DNA of 64,000 bases from Salinarimonas soli (lineage in GTDB: Bacteria; Pseudomonadota; Alphaproteobacteria; Rhizobiales; Beijerinckiaceae), in the NCBI RefSeq assembly GCF_008386575.1, contig NZ_VUOA01000007.1, positions 62,001 to 126,000 of the forward strand, written 5' to 3'. Position 1 is the stretch's first letter, and each line of letters starts with the position of its first letter. The notes beneath the pieces were generated by a model. It ran no database searches and was not told the DNA's origin. It saw nothing but the letters and a program-made list of their open reading frames with translations. Made by a program: the position numbers and the translations under genes. Shown here in pieces: positions 46,277 through 54,734 of the stretch.

Positions 46277-46321
46277 GAGGGCGGCTGTTCCGCATCGGGT
46301 CGTGGCGTGAAGAGGGCGTGA

Positions 46322-48454
46322 ATGGGGGGCTCGCGAACCGAGGCCGATCCGGGGATCGTTCGGCCGCTGCGCGCGATGGTGGTGCTGAGCCTTCTGGGAC
46401 CGGCGCTGCTCTTCGGCTATGCGGGCTACGTCAATCACGAGAGCATCAAGGCCCAGTCCGCCGAGCGCATCGAGCGGGCGCTCGACGTCGTGCAGGAGCA
46501 CGCGGCAGCGGCCCTCCAGACCGTGGAGCGCACCATCGCCGAGACGGGCGAGGTCCTGCGCGGCGCCACCGACGAGGGCTTGCGGGCCGACGAGGAGCGC
46601 CTGAGCCGGCGCCTTGCCCGCAGCCAGGCCGCCCTGCCCCACATCGAGGCGATCTGGGCCTTCGACCGGGCCGGGCACCCCCTCGTCTCCAGCACGGTCC
46701 TGCCCGTGCCGCGGGGCCTCGACAATTCCGACCGGGACTATTTCCAGGCCCAGACCCCGCCCGGGGCTGGCATCCATATCGGTGCCATGATCACCGCCCG
46801 GGTGGGCTCCAGCCGCTTCTTCGTGGTGAGCGGGCGGCGCGAGACCCCCGACGGCGCCTTCGACGGGGTGATCGCGATCTCGGTGCGGCCGGAGCATTTC
46901 CGCACCTTCTACGCCCGGATCTCCCGCGGCATCGCCGATTCCTTCGGCATCGTGCGGGCGGACGGCGCGTTCCTGGCCCGCTTCCCCTCGCGCGGCGAGG
47001 GCCCCGAGCGGCTGAACCGGCAGAGCGTCTTCCTGCAACGGCTGGCGGAGCAGCCGGAGGCGGGGCGCTTCAGGGCCACCTCGCAGATCGACGGCATCGA
47101 GCGCGAGATCGGCTATCGCCGGGTGCCGGGCTATCCCGTCTACGTGCAGGCGGGGATCGAGACCGCCGCGATCTGGCGCGAGTGGCGCGAGGCGATGCTG
47201 CGCCACCTCGCCTTCGGCCTGCCCGCGACCCTGCTCCTGTTCGGGGCGAGCCTGTTCGCGCTGCACCGCACCGCCGCCTTCCGGGCCGAGGTGGCGCGCC
47301 GCCAGGCGGCGGAGGCCGCCCTCAAGCAGGCGCAGCGCCTGGAGGCGGTGGGCCAGCTCACGGGCGGCGTCGCGCACGACTTCAACAACCTGCTCATGGT
47401 GATCAACGGCAACGTCGAGCGCCTGCGGCGGATGGGCCCGGACGAGCGCCAGCGCCGCGCCCTGGAGGCGATCGCGACGGCGGCGCGCCGGGGGGCGAGC
47501 CTCACCCGCCAGCTTCTCTCCTTCTCGCGCCGGCAGGTGCACGAGCCCACCGTGCTCGACCTTCGCCGCAGCCTGCCCGCCGTGCAGGACATGCTGCGCT
47601 CCTCGCTTCGCGGGGACATCGCGGTGGAGATCGCCGTCGCCCCGGACCTGTGGCCCGTGAAGGTGGACCTGAGCGAGCTGGAGCTCGCGATCCTCAACAT
47701 CGCCGTCAACGCCCGCGACGCCATGCCCGACGGGGGCCGCCTCACGGTCGCGGCCCGCAACGCGACGCTTGCCGACGGGGGCGTGGCCGGCCTGAGGGGT
47801 GATTTCGTCGCCTTGAGCCTCACGGACACGGGCTGCGGCATCCCGCCCGACGTGGCGGCGCGGGTGTTCGAGCCGTTCTTCACCACGAAGGAGGTGGGGC
47901 GCGGCACGGGTCTCGGCCTCTCCCAGGTCTACGGTTTCGCCGTTCAGTCCGGAGGCACCGCGTCGCTCGCGAGCGAGCCGGGCCGCGGCACCACGATCAC
48001 GCTCCATCTGCCCCGCACCCGCGAGGCTCCCGCGGCCGTGGACGGGGCGCCCGAGAGCAGCGTCCCGCGCGACGGGCACGGGCGCGTGCTGCTCGTGGAG
48101 GACAACGCGGCGGTGGCGGAGGTGACCGTGGCGACCCTGGAGGAGCTCGGCTACGAGGTCCGCCATGCCGCCGATCCGGCGGGCGCCCTGCGGCTCCTGG
48201 AGGGCGAGGGCCGCTTCGATCTCGTGGTGAGCGACATCGTGATGCCCGGTCCGGTCAACGGCGTCGACCTCGCCCGCATGATCCGGACCCGGCACCCCCA
48301 CATGCCGATCCTGCTCGCGACGGGCTACAGCGAGGTGGCCCAGTCCGCCGCCGAGGAGGGCTTCCCCACGTTGCGCAAGCCCTACGAGGCGGCCTCCCTT
48401 CGCGAGGCGATCCGCGCGGCGCTCGCGGGCCGGCGCCTTCGCGTGGTGGCGTAA
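46322..48454 (+). CDS. Hybrid histidine kinase with periplasmic sensor and C-terminal receiver
   Basis: A 710-residue membrane kinase. TM1 ~18-38; periplasmic sensor ~39-292 with AIWAFDRAGHPLVSS and GLDNSDRDYFQAQ, typical of a dCache/CHASE-like domain; TM2 ~293-315. HisKA with QLTGGVAHDFNNLL (His ~352), HATPase with NIAVNARDAMPDGG, DTGCGIPP, and FFTTKEVGRGTGLGLSQVYG, given in part, the branch typical of hybrid kinases. The receiver at ~585-700 has phospho-Asp ~638 (VVSDIVMPGP). AGAGGG sits before ATG 46322. It is preceded by an exact EcfG-type promoter, so the kinase is probably made during general stress. It is not of the HWE type usual for PhyR kinases. Confidence 0.92.
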   Translation: MGGSRTEADPGIVRPLRAMVVLSLLGPALLFGYAGYVNHESIKAQSAERIERALDVVQEHAAAALQTVERTIAETGEVLRGATDEGLRADEERLSRRLARSQAALPHIEAIWAFDRAGHPLVSSTVLPVPRGLDNSDRDYFQAQTPPGAGIHIGAMITARVGSSRFFVVSGRRETPDGAFDGVIAISVRPEHFRTFYARISRGIADSFGIVRADGAFLARFPSRGEGPERLNRQSVFLQRLAEQPEAGRFRATSQIDGIEREIGYRRVPGYPVYVQAGIETAAIWREWREAMLRHLAFGLPATLLLFGASLFALHRTAAFRAEVARRQAAEAALKQAQRLEAVGQLTGGVAHDFNNLLMVINGNVERLRRMGPDERQRRALEAIATAARRGASLTRQLLSFSRRQVHEPTVLDLRRSLPAVQDMLRSSLRGDIAVEIAVAPDLWPVKVDLSELELAILNIAVNARDAMPDGGRLTVAARNATLADGGVAGLRGDFVALSLTDTGCGIPPDVAARVFEPFFTTKEVGRGTGLGLSQVYGFAVQSGGTASLASEPGRGTTITLHLPRTREAPAAVDGAPESSVPRDGHGRVLLVEDNAAVAEVTVATLEELGYEVRHAADPAGALRLLEGEGRFDLVVSDIVMPGPVNGVDLARMIRTRHPHMPILLATGYSEVAQSAAEEGFPTLRKPYEAASLREAIRAALAGRRLRVVA

Positions 48455-48460
48455 GGCCGT

Positions 48461-49093
48461 TCAGACCGCGAGGACGATGTCGAAGGTCGCTTCCAGCCCC
48501 TCCGGCGAGGGCGAGAGCGGGACGATGAGGCTCTCGCGGGCCGCCCGGTCGCGCACGCCCTGGAGGAGCCCGTCGCGGGCGTTGAGCGGCTCGCCCGCCA
48601 CGTACATCTGCGTCACGAAGCGCAGGCCCCGGTGCGGCACCTGCACCGCGACATGGATATGCGGGGTGCGGCCCGGATAGGCCACCGGTCGGATGGTGCG
48701 GAAGCGGTAGACTCCGGCAGCGTCCGCCATGGTGCGGCCGTAGCCCTGGAAGGCGTCGTCGAACAGGGCCTGGTCGGCGGCCCGGGGATGGCGGTAGATG
48801 CCGTGCGCGTCGCACTGCCAGATCTCGACCGCCGCCGAGGGGATCGGGCGTCCCTGACGGTCGAGGATCCGGCCCCCGAGATGCGTGACCTGGCCCATGG
48901 CCTGCGCGGCCCGCCCGGTCACCCGCACGAGGTCGTTGTCGGAATCGGCCGGGAACTGGACCGGGTAGAAGGGTCCCTCGACCTGGCCCGGCGTGAGGAT
49001 CAGGGGCCGCTCCCCCGCCCGCGCACCCGTCGCGAGGGCCGCGAGGCCGCCCGCCAGAAGCGTACGGCGCCCGATGAGGCTCGTGTCGCGCAT
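48461..49093 (-). CDS. Exported intradiol ring-cleavage dioxygenase-like protein
   Basis: About 210 residues. The N-terminus IGRRTLLAGGLAALATGARA is a twin-arginine-type signal. Then TPGQVEGPFYPVQFPADSDNDL, given in part, and the non-haem iron site: VEIWQCDAHGIYRHP and GYGRT with Tyr ligands, PHIHVAV with His ligands. It is shorter than classical protocatechuate or catechol dioxygenases and has no pathway genes nearby. Exported members of this group are common but poorly characterised. ATG 49093 has AGGGAG upstream; an upstream ATG (49180) adds a leader that does not fit. Confidence 0.86.
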   Translation of the reverse strand: MRDTSLIGRRTLLAGGLAALATGARAGERPLILTPGQVEGPFYPVQFPADSDNDLVRVTGRAAQAMGQVTHLGGRILDRQGRPIPSAAVEIWQCDAHGIYRHPRAADQALFDDAFQGYGRTMADAAGVYRFRTIRPVAYPGRTPHIHVAVQVPHRGLRFVTQMYVAGEPLNARDGLLQGVRDRAARESLIVPLSPSPEGLEATFDIVLAV

Positions 49094-49176
49094 CTCCGGC
49101 GCTCCCTGTCCGGTCCGGCTGGACCGCGAGAGGAACAGATGGGGAGGCGCGGCGGAAGGGCAATGCGGCGCCCGCC

Positions 49177-49518
49177 TCACGCGGTGGCATGCGGGAGCTT
49201 CTTCAGGATGTCGACGCCCCGGTAGCCCTGCGGCACGCCTTCGACGAGGAAGACGTCGCCCGTGGAATGGTCGGTGCGCAGGCGCAGGATCGCCTGGTAT
49301 TCGGGCGAGGCGTACCAGGCGCGGGCGTTCTCCCGATCGGGAAACTCGATCATGATCAGGTCGGCCGAGAAGCCACCCTCGATCACCTCGACCGGGCCGC
49401 CATGGACGACGAAGCGTCCGCCATAAGGGTCCAGGGTGGCGTCGATGCGCTGGAGATAGGCCACGATGTCGGGACCGAAATCGACCTGACGGAGATGGGC
49501 GACGGCATAGGCGGGCAT
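49177..49518 (-). CDS. DUF1330 family protein (third copy)
   Basis: A 113-residue member: AYAVAHLRQVDFGPDIVAYL, GGRFVVHGGPVEVIEG, MIEFPDRENARAWYASPEYQAIL, given in part, then a longer tail ending in GYRGVDILKKL. GGAGA precedes ATG 49518. Same fold as the pair behind pyrF but a distinct subgroup with the tail. Function unknown. Divergent from the TfoX-like gene. Confidence 0.88.
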   Translation of the reverse strand: MPAYAVAHLRQVDFGPDIVAYLQRIDATLDPYGGRFVVHGGPVEVIEGGFSADLIMIEFPDRENARAWYASPEYQAILRLRTDHSTGDVFLVEGVPQGYRGVDILKKLPHATA

Positions 49519-49671
49519 GGCGGTCTCCGGGGATGACGAGCCCGGAGCTTGCGCCCGCGACGGCGCGGCCGCGATGGCCTGCGAGGTAATAATCCTTGTG
49601 GCCGCCCGTGGCGGCTCTCTTGGCGAGGCCCGAGCGCGAGGCGCATGATCCCCGCAGAGACGGAGGGGCCG

Positions 49672-50010
49672 GTGGGATCCAGCCAGGGTATCGTGGACTA
49701 CATCGTCGAGCAGATGGCCGGCGCCGGCGCGATCTCGGCGCGCCGGATGTTCGGCGAGCATGGGCTCTATTGCGACGGGGTCTTCGTCGCCCTGGTCTGC
49801 GACGAGCAGCTGTTCGTCAAGCCCACCGAGGCCGGACGGCGGATCGCCGGCGACGTGCCGGAGGGGCGGCCCTATCCGGGCGCCAAGCCACATCTCCTGA
49901 TCCCCAGCGAGCGCTGGGACGACGCGGACGGCCTCGCGGCCCTCGTTCGCGTCACGGCGGCAAGCCTCCCGGCACCGGCTCCCCGACGGGTCCGGGGACG
50001 CGGAGCCTAG
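49672..50010 (+). CDS. TfoX N-terminal-domain family protein
   Basis: A ~112-residue protein: GSSQGIVDYIVEQMAGAG, SARRMFGEHGLYCDGVFVAL, split here, LFVKPTEAGR, and ERWDDADGL. This is the stand-alone TfoX N-terminal domain, related to but much shorter than the Haemophilus competence regulator; role unknown in alphaproteobacteria. I choose GTG 49672 because GGAGGGG lies just upstream and it gives the family start; ATG 49645 is possible. Confidence 0.85.
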   Translation: MGSSQGIVDYIVEQMAGAGAISARRMFGEHGLYCDGVFVALVCDEQLFVKPTEAGRRIAGDVPEGRPYPGAKPHLLIPSERWDDADGLAALVRVTAASLPAPAPRRVRGRGA

Positions 50011-50071
50011 CATCCGAGATCACGGCGGCGGTCCGCTCCCGTGCCGGGGGGCGAGGATGCGTTGCTGGACG

Positions 50072-50200
50072 CTACGCCATCCCCAGCGCCTGGAGGTAGA
50101 GCTCGAGGGTCCCATCCTCCTGGCACTCCGCTTGGTCGCGCTTGCGCATGGCCACGATCCTGCGCAGGACCTTGGTGTCGAAGCCTTTCGGCCTCCAGCT
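50072..50200 (-). pseudogene. Degenerate C-terminal fragment of a gapR (DUF2312) paralogue
   Basis: Encodes [20 protein letters not shown] then [11 protein letters not shown] and a stop, closely matching the last ~37 residues of intact gapR at 57418-57681; at DNA level it is clearly homologous, including around the stop. Upstream, a GAGGCC stretch aligns but the piece before GFDTK is five bases shorter, putting it out of frame, and homology ends. The first ~45 codons are missing. A duplicated and decayed copy, on the edge of an atypical region. Confidence 0.85.
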
Positions 50201-50205
50201 CAGAT

Positions 50206-50672
50206 CGAGCGCTGGTGTAGCCCCAAGCTCCGCTTCGGGCACCCGCAACAATTTGCCCAGCCTTCAGGGCGTGTCCGACGGTCTTCCGTCCCGGCCGACC
50301 CCGAACACGCGACCGGTTCGCGGACCGGTTCTGCCACGCGAAGATCGCGCAAAGGCTGCAATCTCTAAAGCTTGGGTTTGGGAGTCGAATTGGCAGCAAG
50401 GTGCGCGACAGGGCACGCACGGTGGAACACGCGGCAGCCTTGATCCGCATGTCGGCGAGCGGCGTGTTCGGTGCGTCCTCGTATACCCGGGAGACGAGAT
50501 ACAGGAGCGAACGTCCGTGGCCCGGGATTGCGCCCAGGCAGACCGTATCGGCGAGTTCGAGGTCGGCTCTGAGATCGTGGAAACCGATCTCGTCCTTGAG
50601 CCTGAGCGCCCCCCATGCCGCGATGGCAGGGGCTCCAGGGTGGAAGGGAACGACGCGGGCTCGGCCGGCGCG
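50206..50672 (-). pseudogene. Possible decayed coding remnant
   Basis: The minus strand is open in one frame from about 50672 to past 50072 with protein-like sequence in the middle (AAWGALRLKDEIGFHDLRAD, then LELADTVCLGAIPGHGRSLL, LYLVSRVYEDAPNTPLADM, then SRTLLPIRLP), but has no convincing start codon before ATG 50450 and changes into the frame-shifted gapR fragment at its end. I do not recognise the family. It may be the remains of a gene interrupted when this patch was rearranged. Confidence 0.35.
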
Positions 50673-50687
50673 CTACTGGTGAGCGGG

Positions 50688-51521
50688 TCAGGCGCTTTCG
50701 CCCGCCGCGCGCTGCGGCGGCAGGGCGTCCACCGCGGCGAAATGCCGGCTGTCAGCGGAGCCGGCGGGGATTGCCGCGACTTGCTCGGGTCGCACGGCGA
50801 ATGGACAGCGGTCTTGGCGCTCGCGGTTCTCGTCGAGGAGCCCGTACTGCCACCACTCGATCTCGCCGGCCTCGTAGCTGCCCAGCTGCGGGCAATGCGC
50901 GAGGCCGTCATAGCGTTCGATGCGGGCTCGGATATTGGCGCGCACGCGCCGTCCCTGGACGTTGTCGCCCGCCACGATGTCGAAGCGTTCGCGGGGGTTG
51001 ATCACGAAGACGAGCCCGTCGCCGAGCACCCGGCTGCGGCGTGAGGTGTGGGCCGGATTGCTCATGTTCACGAAGAGCTGCATTCCCGCGAAGCACATCG
51101 ACCAGAACGGGGAGTGCGGATCGGTCGACACGTCGGCAGGCCAGGCGTGGCTGTCGGCGTCGTGCCACGCCTGCAGGACGCGCCAGCCGATGGCGTGGTA
51201 CCCGTCCACGCTGGCGGCCCGCACGGTCTGGGGGCAGAACAGCATGAGGAGGGGCTCGGCATTGCCGACGGTGCCGTCCCATTCCCGGGAGAGTGCGACA
51301 TAGGCCTCGAGGTCCTGGCGCGCCGCGTTGATCGAGGCATCGCTCAGGTCGGGGACGAACGAGAACCGGATCTTCTGCCGGCTATAGGCGCTCTGCGAGA
51401 ACACGCAGGGAAAGTCGGAGGGCGGCGTCAGGCGCTCCTCGATCTGCCGCAGGGCCACACGTTTCCAGGCTGGCTGGCCGGCGGCATTCAAAATGTCCGT
51501 CAGATGCCTTTGCTCGATCAT
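50688..51521 (-). CDS. YqcI/YcgG family protein
   Basis: A 277-residue member of a family of unknown function. Diagnostic blocks: CVFSQSAYSRQKIRFSFVPD, given in part, LFVNMSNPAHTSRRSRVLG, DGLVFVINPRERFDIVAGD, given in part, and YEAGEIEWWQYGLLDENRER, in part, with DRCPF. Family genes are sometimes near siderophore or guanitoxin-type biosynthesis; a related enzyme is reported as a haem-oxygenase-like or arginine-modifying enzyme, but I do not assert that here. GGAGG sits before ATG 51521. It borders an AT-rich region and a gapR remnant, so horizontal gain is plausible. Confidence 0.88.
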   Translation of the reverse strand: MIEQRHLTDILNAAGQPAWKRVALRQIEERLTPPSDFPCVFSQSAYSRQKIRFSFVPDLSDASINAARQDLEAYVALSREWDGTVGNAEPLLMLFCPQTVRAASVDGYHAIGWRVLQAWHDADSHAWPADVSTDPHSPFWSMCFAGMQLFVNMSNPAHTSRRSRVLGDGLVFVINPRERFDIVAGDNVQGRRVRANIRARIERYDGLAHCPQLGSYEAGEIEWWQYGLLDENRERQDRCPFAVRPEQVAAIPAGSADSRHFAAVDALPPQRAAGESA

Positions 51522-51959
51522 CGTCTTTCCTCCAGGTCGATTGCAAATCGTCCATCGAGAGGCGGATTCAGGTATGGGGGACATGCGACGTGACGCAAAT
51601 AAACGAGACGCTAGGAGAAAAAATATATTTGCCGCTCAAAACGTATGTGCTGATTTTGGCACTAGACCGATCTTCAACCCAGCTATGATCGACGTTTGCA
51701 GCAATCGCATCAAGTGAATACGGTCAAATAAATCATCATATTTGCACCGAAATATCCGGCACGTCGATTTTACATTCACGCTTCGTGGGTTGAGATACGC
51801 GCATCGTCTTGGGGCAGGTGACCATCCCCATGGCAGTGCGACGAAGTTGGCAGCACCAGTGATGTGGGCGACACTGAGAGGCCCCTGGTGCTGCAGTGTT
51901 GGGAGGGGTGTTTCGGCGCTCGAACGCGACAAGGCCCATGCCAGCGGTCGAAGGCTCAT
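51522..51959. other. AT-rich intergenic region between YqcI/YcgG and Lrp genes
   Basis: About 440 bases without a gene. From ~51590 to ~51780 the sequence is strikingly AT-rich for this genome (AAAAAATATATTT near 51620). It probably holds both divergent promoters and could be bound by an AT-binding protein such as GapR. A 10-base inverted repeat is at 51850-51894. Short open frames here have poor codon use. Confidence 0.55.
51850..51894. promoter_or_regulatory. Inverted repeat upstream of the Lrp-family gene
   Basis: GCAGCACCAG (51850-51859) and CTGGTGCTGC (51885-51894), perfect 10-base arms 25 bases apart, 66 bases before the Lrp-family start. A possible autoregulatory operator or attenuating stem. 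Confidence 0.4.
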
Positions 51960-52406
51960 ATGGAAGGTGGAACAGCTCGACACATGGACGCCAAAGATCG
52001 CGCCCTGATTGGCCTTCTCGCCCGGGACGCCCGCCAGCCCGTGGTGGGGCTCGCCAGGGCGCTCGGCCTGTCGCGGAGCGCCACCCAGGAGCGGCTGAGG
52101 CGGCTTGAGGCGAGCGGGGTCATCCAGGGCTACACGGTGCGCACGCGCCCGGGCTCGCAGACGCTCCAGGCCTGGCTCAGCATCACCCTCCGGCCCGGCG
52201 CGACCTGCGTCCAGCTCGTTCCCGCGGTGCTCGCCTGCCCGGCGGTCCGGATCTGCCACAGCGTCGCGGGACCCGTCGACATGATGGTCCTCGCACAGGT
52301 CGGATCCGTGGAGGAGCTCTCGGCGCTGCGCGAGCGCTTCGCGGGGCTCCCCGGGGTCGCCGAGGTGCGCACCGCGCCCGTCCTCGCCGTCCATGCCGGC
52401 GCCTGA
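51960..52406 (+). CDS. Lrp/AsnC family transcriptional regulator
   Basis: A ~148-residue regulator: MDAKDRALIGLLARDARQP, then HTH GLARALGLSRSATQERLRRLE, given in part, GVIQGYTVRTRPG, and a RAM ligand domain with CHSVAGPVDMMVLAQVGS and ELSALRERFAGLPGVAEV. The RAM domain usually binds an amino acid and forms octamers. ATG 51960 has GAAGG at five-base spacing; ATG 51984 is the more typical protein start but has no close ribosome site. Next gene on the same strand is an isochorismatase-family hydrolase 120 bases on, possibly its target. Confidence 0.87.
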   Translation: MEGGTARHMDAKDRALIGLLARDARQPVVGLARALGLSRSATQERLRRLEASGVIQGYTVRTRPGSQTLQAWLSITLRPGATCVQLVPAVLACPAVRICHSVAGPVDMMVLAQVGSVEELSALRERFAGLPGVAEVRTAPVLAVHAGA

Positions 52407-52526
52407 GGGACCGGAGGCCGGCGAGGCGCCCGCCCGGCGAAATGACGGGGCCGGCCGGCCGTCTTGCCGGGTCGAGACCGGCGCGGGCGCCCGCTAGACC
52501 TCTTGGGACATCACGGAGATCGCCCC

Positions 52527-53102
52527 ATGGACCTGACCCGCGCCGCCCTTCTTCCCATTGACATGCAGCAGGGCTTCGACGCCCCGAGCTGGCCCGGGCG
52601 GTGGAACCGCCTCGTCGACCGCGAGGGCTTGCGCCTTCTGGCGGCCTGGCGCGCGGCCCGCCTTCCGGTCGTCCATGTCCGGCACGACTCGGTCGAGCCC
52701 GGCTCGACGCTGCGCCCGGGCGAGCCCGGGAACGCCCTGCGGCCCGGCTTCGAGCCCTTGCCGGGCGAGCCGCTCGTAACCAAGAGCGTCAACTCGGCCT
52801 TCATCGGCACGGATCTCGACCTGCGCCTGCGCCGGCTCGGCGTGGACACGGTCGTGGCCTTCGGCATCACGACCGACATGTGCGTCTCGACGACGGTGCG
52901 GGTCGGGGCGAACCTGGGCTACCGGATGGTGCTCGTGGCCGATGCCTGCGACTGCTTCGACCTGCCCGACGGCCAGGGCGGCACGATCCCGGCGAGGACG
53001 GTCCATGCCGTCCACGTGGCCACCCTCGGCTTCGAGTTCGCGACCGTGACCGGCGTGGACGGCCTCCTGGCCGCGCTGCCGCGCACGGGCTGGGCCGCCT
53101 GA
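52527..53102 (+). CDS. Isochorismatase-family cysteine hydrolase
   Basis: A 191-residue alpha/beta hydrolase with the family triad: Asp in LLPIDMQQGFD (residue 12), Lys in LVTKSVNSAF, and Cys in GITTDMCVSTTVR near 118; HVRHDS lies between. Members act on nicotinamide, N-carbamoyl amides, isochorismate or biuret; the substrate is not evident. GGAG precedes ATG 52527. A link to the upstream Lrp regulator is plausible from order only. Converges on the ArsR-like gene with a four-base gap. Confidence 0.88.
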   Translation: MDLTRAALLPIDMQQGFDAPSWPGRWNRLVDREGLRLLAAWRAARLPVVHVRHDSVEPGSTLRPGEPGNALRPGFEPLPGEPLVTKSVNSAFIGTDLDLRLRRLGVDTVVAFGITTDMCVSTTVRVGANLGYRMVLVADACDCFDLPDGQGGTIPARTVHAVHVATLGFEFATVTGVDGLLAALPRTGWAA

Positions 53103-53106
53103 GCCG

Positions 53107-53490
53107 TCACGGCCGGACGGCCTCGCACAGGAAGCCGCGCGGGTCGCCCGGGAGCGTCAGGACCCGCGAGCCGGCGACGGGGGCGAGAAGCCCGCGGTCG
53201 AGGAGGAAGCGCGTCAGCGCGAGGCCGAGAGGGCCTGCCAGATGGGGCCGCTTCTCCGTCCCGTCGAGGCAGGAAGCCGCCTCGAACGGGCCCTTGTAGC
53301 CGATTGCCTGCAGATGCCGCCGTCCTGCGGGCGTCACCGCAACCGCGGGGCGGTGATGCCGGTCGCGGGGCTCCCCTCCGACCGGGTCGAGGACGCCGAG
53401 ACGCACCAGGTCGGCGAAGAGCGCCACGCCGATCTCGCCGGCGAGGTGTCCGTAGCAGGTGCGTGCGGCGCGAAGGGCTTTATCGGGCAT
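53107..53490 (-). CDS. ArsR-family C-terminal-domain-only protein (no HTH)
   Basis: A 127-residue protein matching the C-terminal half of a common ArsR-type regulator group: ARTCYGHLAGEIGVALFADL, then VTPAGRRHLQAIG, CLDGTEKRPHLAGPLGLAL, and RVLTLPGDPRGF. In full-length regulators an ~85-residue winged HTH precedes the ARTCY-x-HLAG motif; here the protein begins six residues before it. The start overlaps the end of the MFS gene by 11 bases, so it is translationally coupled and probably a true short protein rather than a sequencing artefact. It may bind a ligand or act as a dominant partner of a full ArsR protein elsewhere; that is inference. Confidence 0.75.
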   Translation of the reverse strand: MPDKALRAARTCYGHLAGEIGVALFADLVRLGVLDPVGGEPRDRHHRPAVAVTPAGRRHLQAIGYKGPFEAASCLDGTEKRPHLAGPLGLALTRFLLDRGLLAPVAGSRVLTLPGDPRGFLCEAVRP

Positions 53491-54730
53491 GGGACTCCTC
53501 CAGGGGCGCGGACGGCAGGTCGCCGGGCTGCTGCGCCCGCGCGAAGGGCGTGAGGAGCCCCAGCAGGGCGCAGGCCAGCAGCGTGCCGACGCTCATGAGC
53601 AGGACCGCCTGCATGTTCCCGCCGGTCTGCGCCAGGACATAGCCGCCCACCACGGCGGAGACCGGCACGGGCACGTAGCTGATCGTGCGGGTGATCGCGA
53701 CCGTGCGCCCCAGATAGGCCTGCGGGATCACGCGCTGGCGATAGGTGAACATCGTGACGATGATCACGGCCCGAGCCCCCATGAGGAGGCCTCGCCCGAG
53801 GACGACGGCCGCTATGCCGAGGTTCTGGGCGAGCAGCATCACCGCCGTGCCACCGGCGATGACGAACAGGCAGCTCAGCATCAGGCGCCCCGGGGCGAAA
53901 CGCGCCATCAGGGCCGGGGCGACCAGGGAGCCGGCGACCGCCCCTGCCGCCGAGGCGCCGATGACGAGCCCTGCCTGCGAGACCGATAGGCCCAGGACCT
54001 CGGTGAGGAAGTAGATCTCGTTCCCCAGGATGGCGTTCGTGGCGAAGTTCTCGCCGATGAAGAGGATCGTGCCCCATTTGATGATCGGTTCGGACCAGGC
54101 GATGCGGAACCCGTCCGCAAGGTCACGCCCGATCCCGGCGACGCTCACCCGCACCTGGCGCGCCACCTCGGGCACCTGGGCCCGGATCGCGAGGATCGCG
54201 AGGCCCGAGACCAGGAACGACGCAGCGTTGAACCAGATGATCCAGTCCGGCCGGAATGCGGCGACGAGGCCGCCGCTGATGGCGGGGCCGAGCAGGTTCA
54301 GGAGGTTGTCGCTCGTCGCGAAGGTGGCGTTGGCCCGTGGCAGGGCCTCCCGCGCGACGACGTTCGGGATGAAGCTCTGGAAGGCGGGGTGGTAGACCGA
54401 TGAGACGATGCCGAGCCCGAACAGGGCGGGAAAGAGCACGTAGACGTTCGTGCCGCCCAGGGCCAGGTAGGCGCAGATGAGGGTGCACAGGGCCGCGGCC
54501 GCGAAATCTCCCAGGTAGAGGATGCGCTGGCGCCGGAACAGGTCCGCGACGACGCCGCCGAGCGGCATCATCACGATGTAGGGCGCGAACGAGCACGCGA
54601 AGGCAACCGACATGAGCAACGGCGATCCCGTGAGCTCCATCACGATCACGGGGATCGCGATCTTGAAGCTCCAGTCCCCGACGATGGACACCACATAGGC
54701 GGCGAGCAGCAGGATGTAGCCCGATCCCAT
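53480..54730 (-). CDS. MFS exporter (MFS_3/EntS-like)
   Basis: A 416-residue twelve-TM carrier. GGVVADLFRRQRILYLGD is the inter-TM2-3 signature, and the halves are joined by a loop VPEVARQVRVSVAGIGRD. It belongs to the MFS_3 group with enterobactin exporter EntS and macrolide exporters, so export of a small molecule or peptide is likely. Start ATG 54730 is four bases past the stop of a 54-residue Cys-containing peptide gene, and its end overlaps an ArsR-like gene, giving a three-gene unit. Confidence 0.87.
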   Translation of the reverse strand: MGSGYILLLAAYVVSIVGDWSFKIAIPVIVMELTGSPLLMSVAFACSFAPYIVMMPLGGVVADLFRRQRILYLGDFAAAALCTLICAYLALGGTNVYVLFPALFGLGIVSSVYHPAFQSFIPNVVAREALPRANATFATSDNLLNLLGPAISGGLVAAFRPDWIIWFNAASFLVSGLAILAIRAQVPEVARQVRVSVAGIGRDLADGFRIAWSEPIIKWGTILFIGENFATNAILGNEIYFLTEVLGLSVSQAGLVIGASAAGAVAGSLVAPALMARFAPGRLMLSCLFVIAGGTAVMLLAQNLGIAAVVLGRGLLMGARAVIIVTMFTYRQRVIPQAYLGRTVAITRTISYVPVPVSAVVGGYVLAQTGGNMQAVLLMSVGTLLACALLGLLTPFARAQQPGDLPSAPLEESHAR

Positions 54731-54734
54731 CGTC

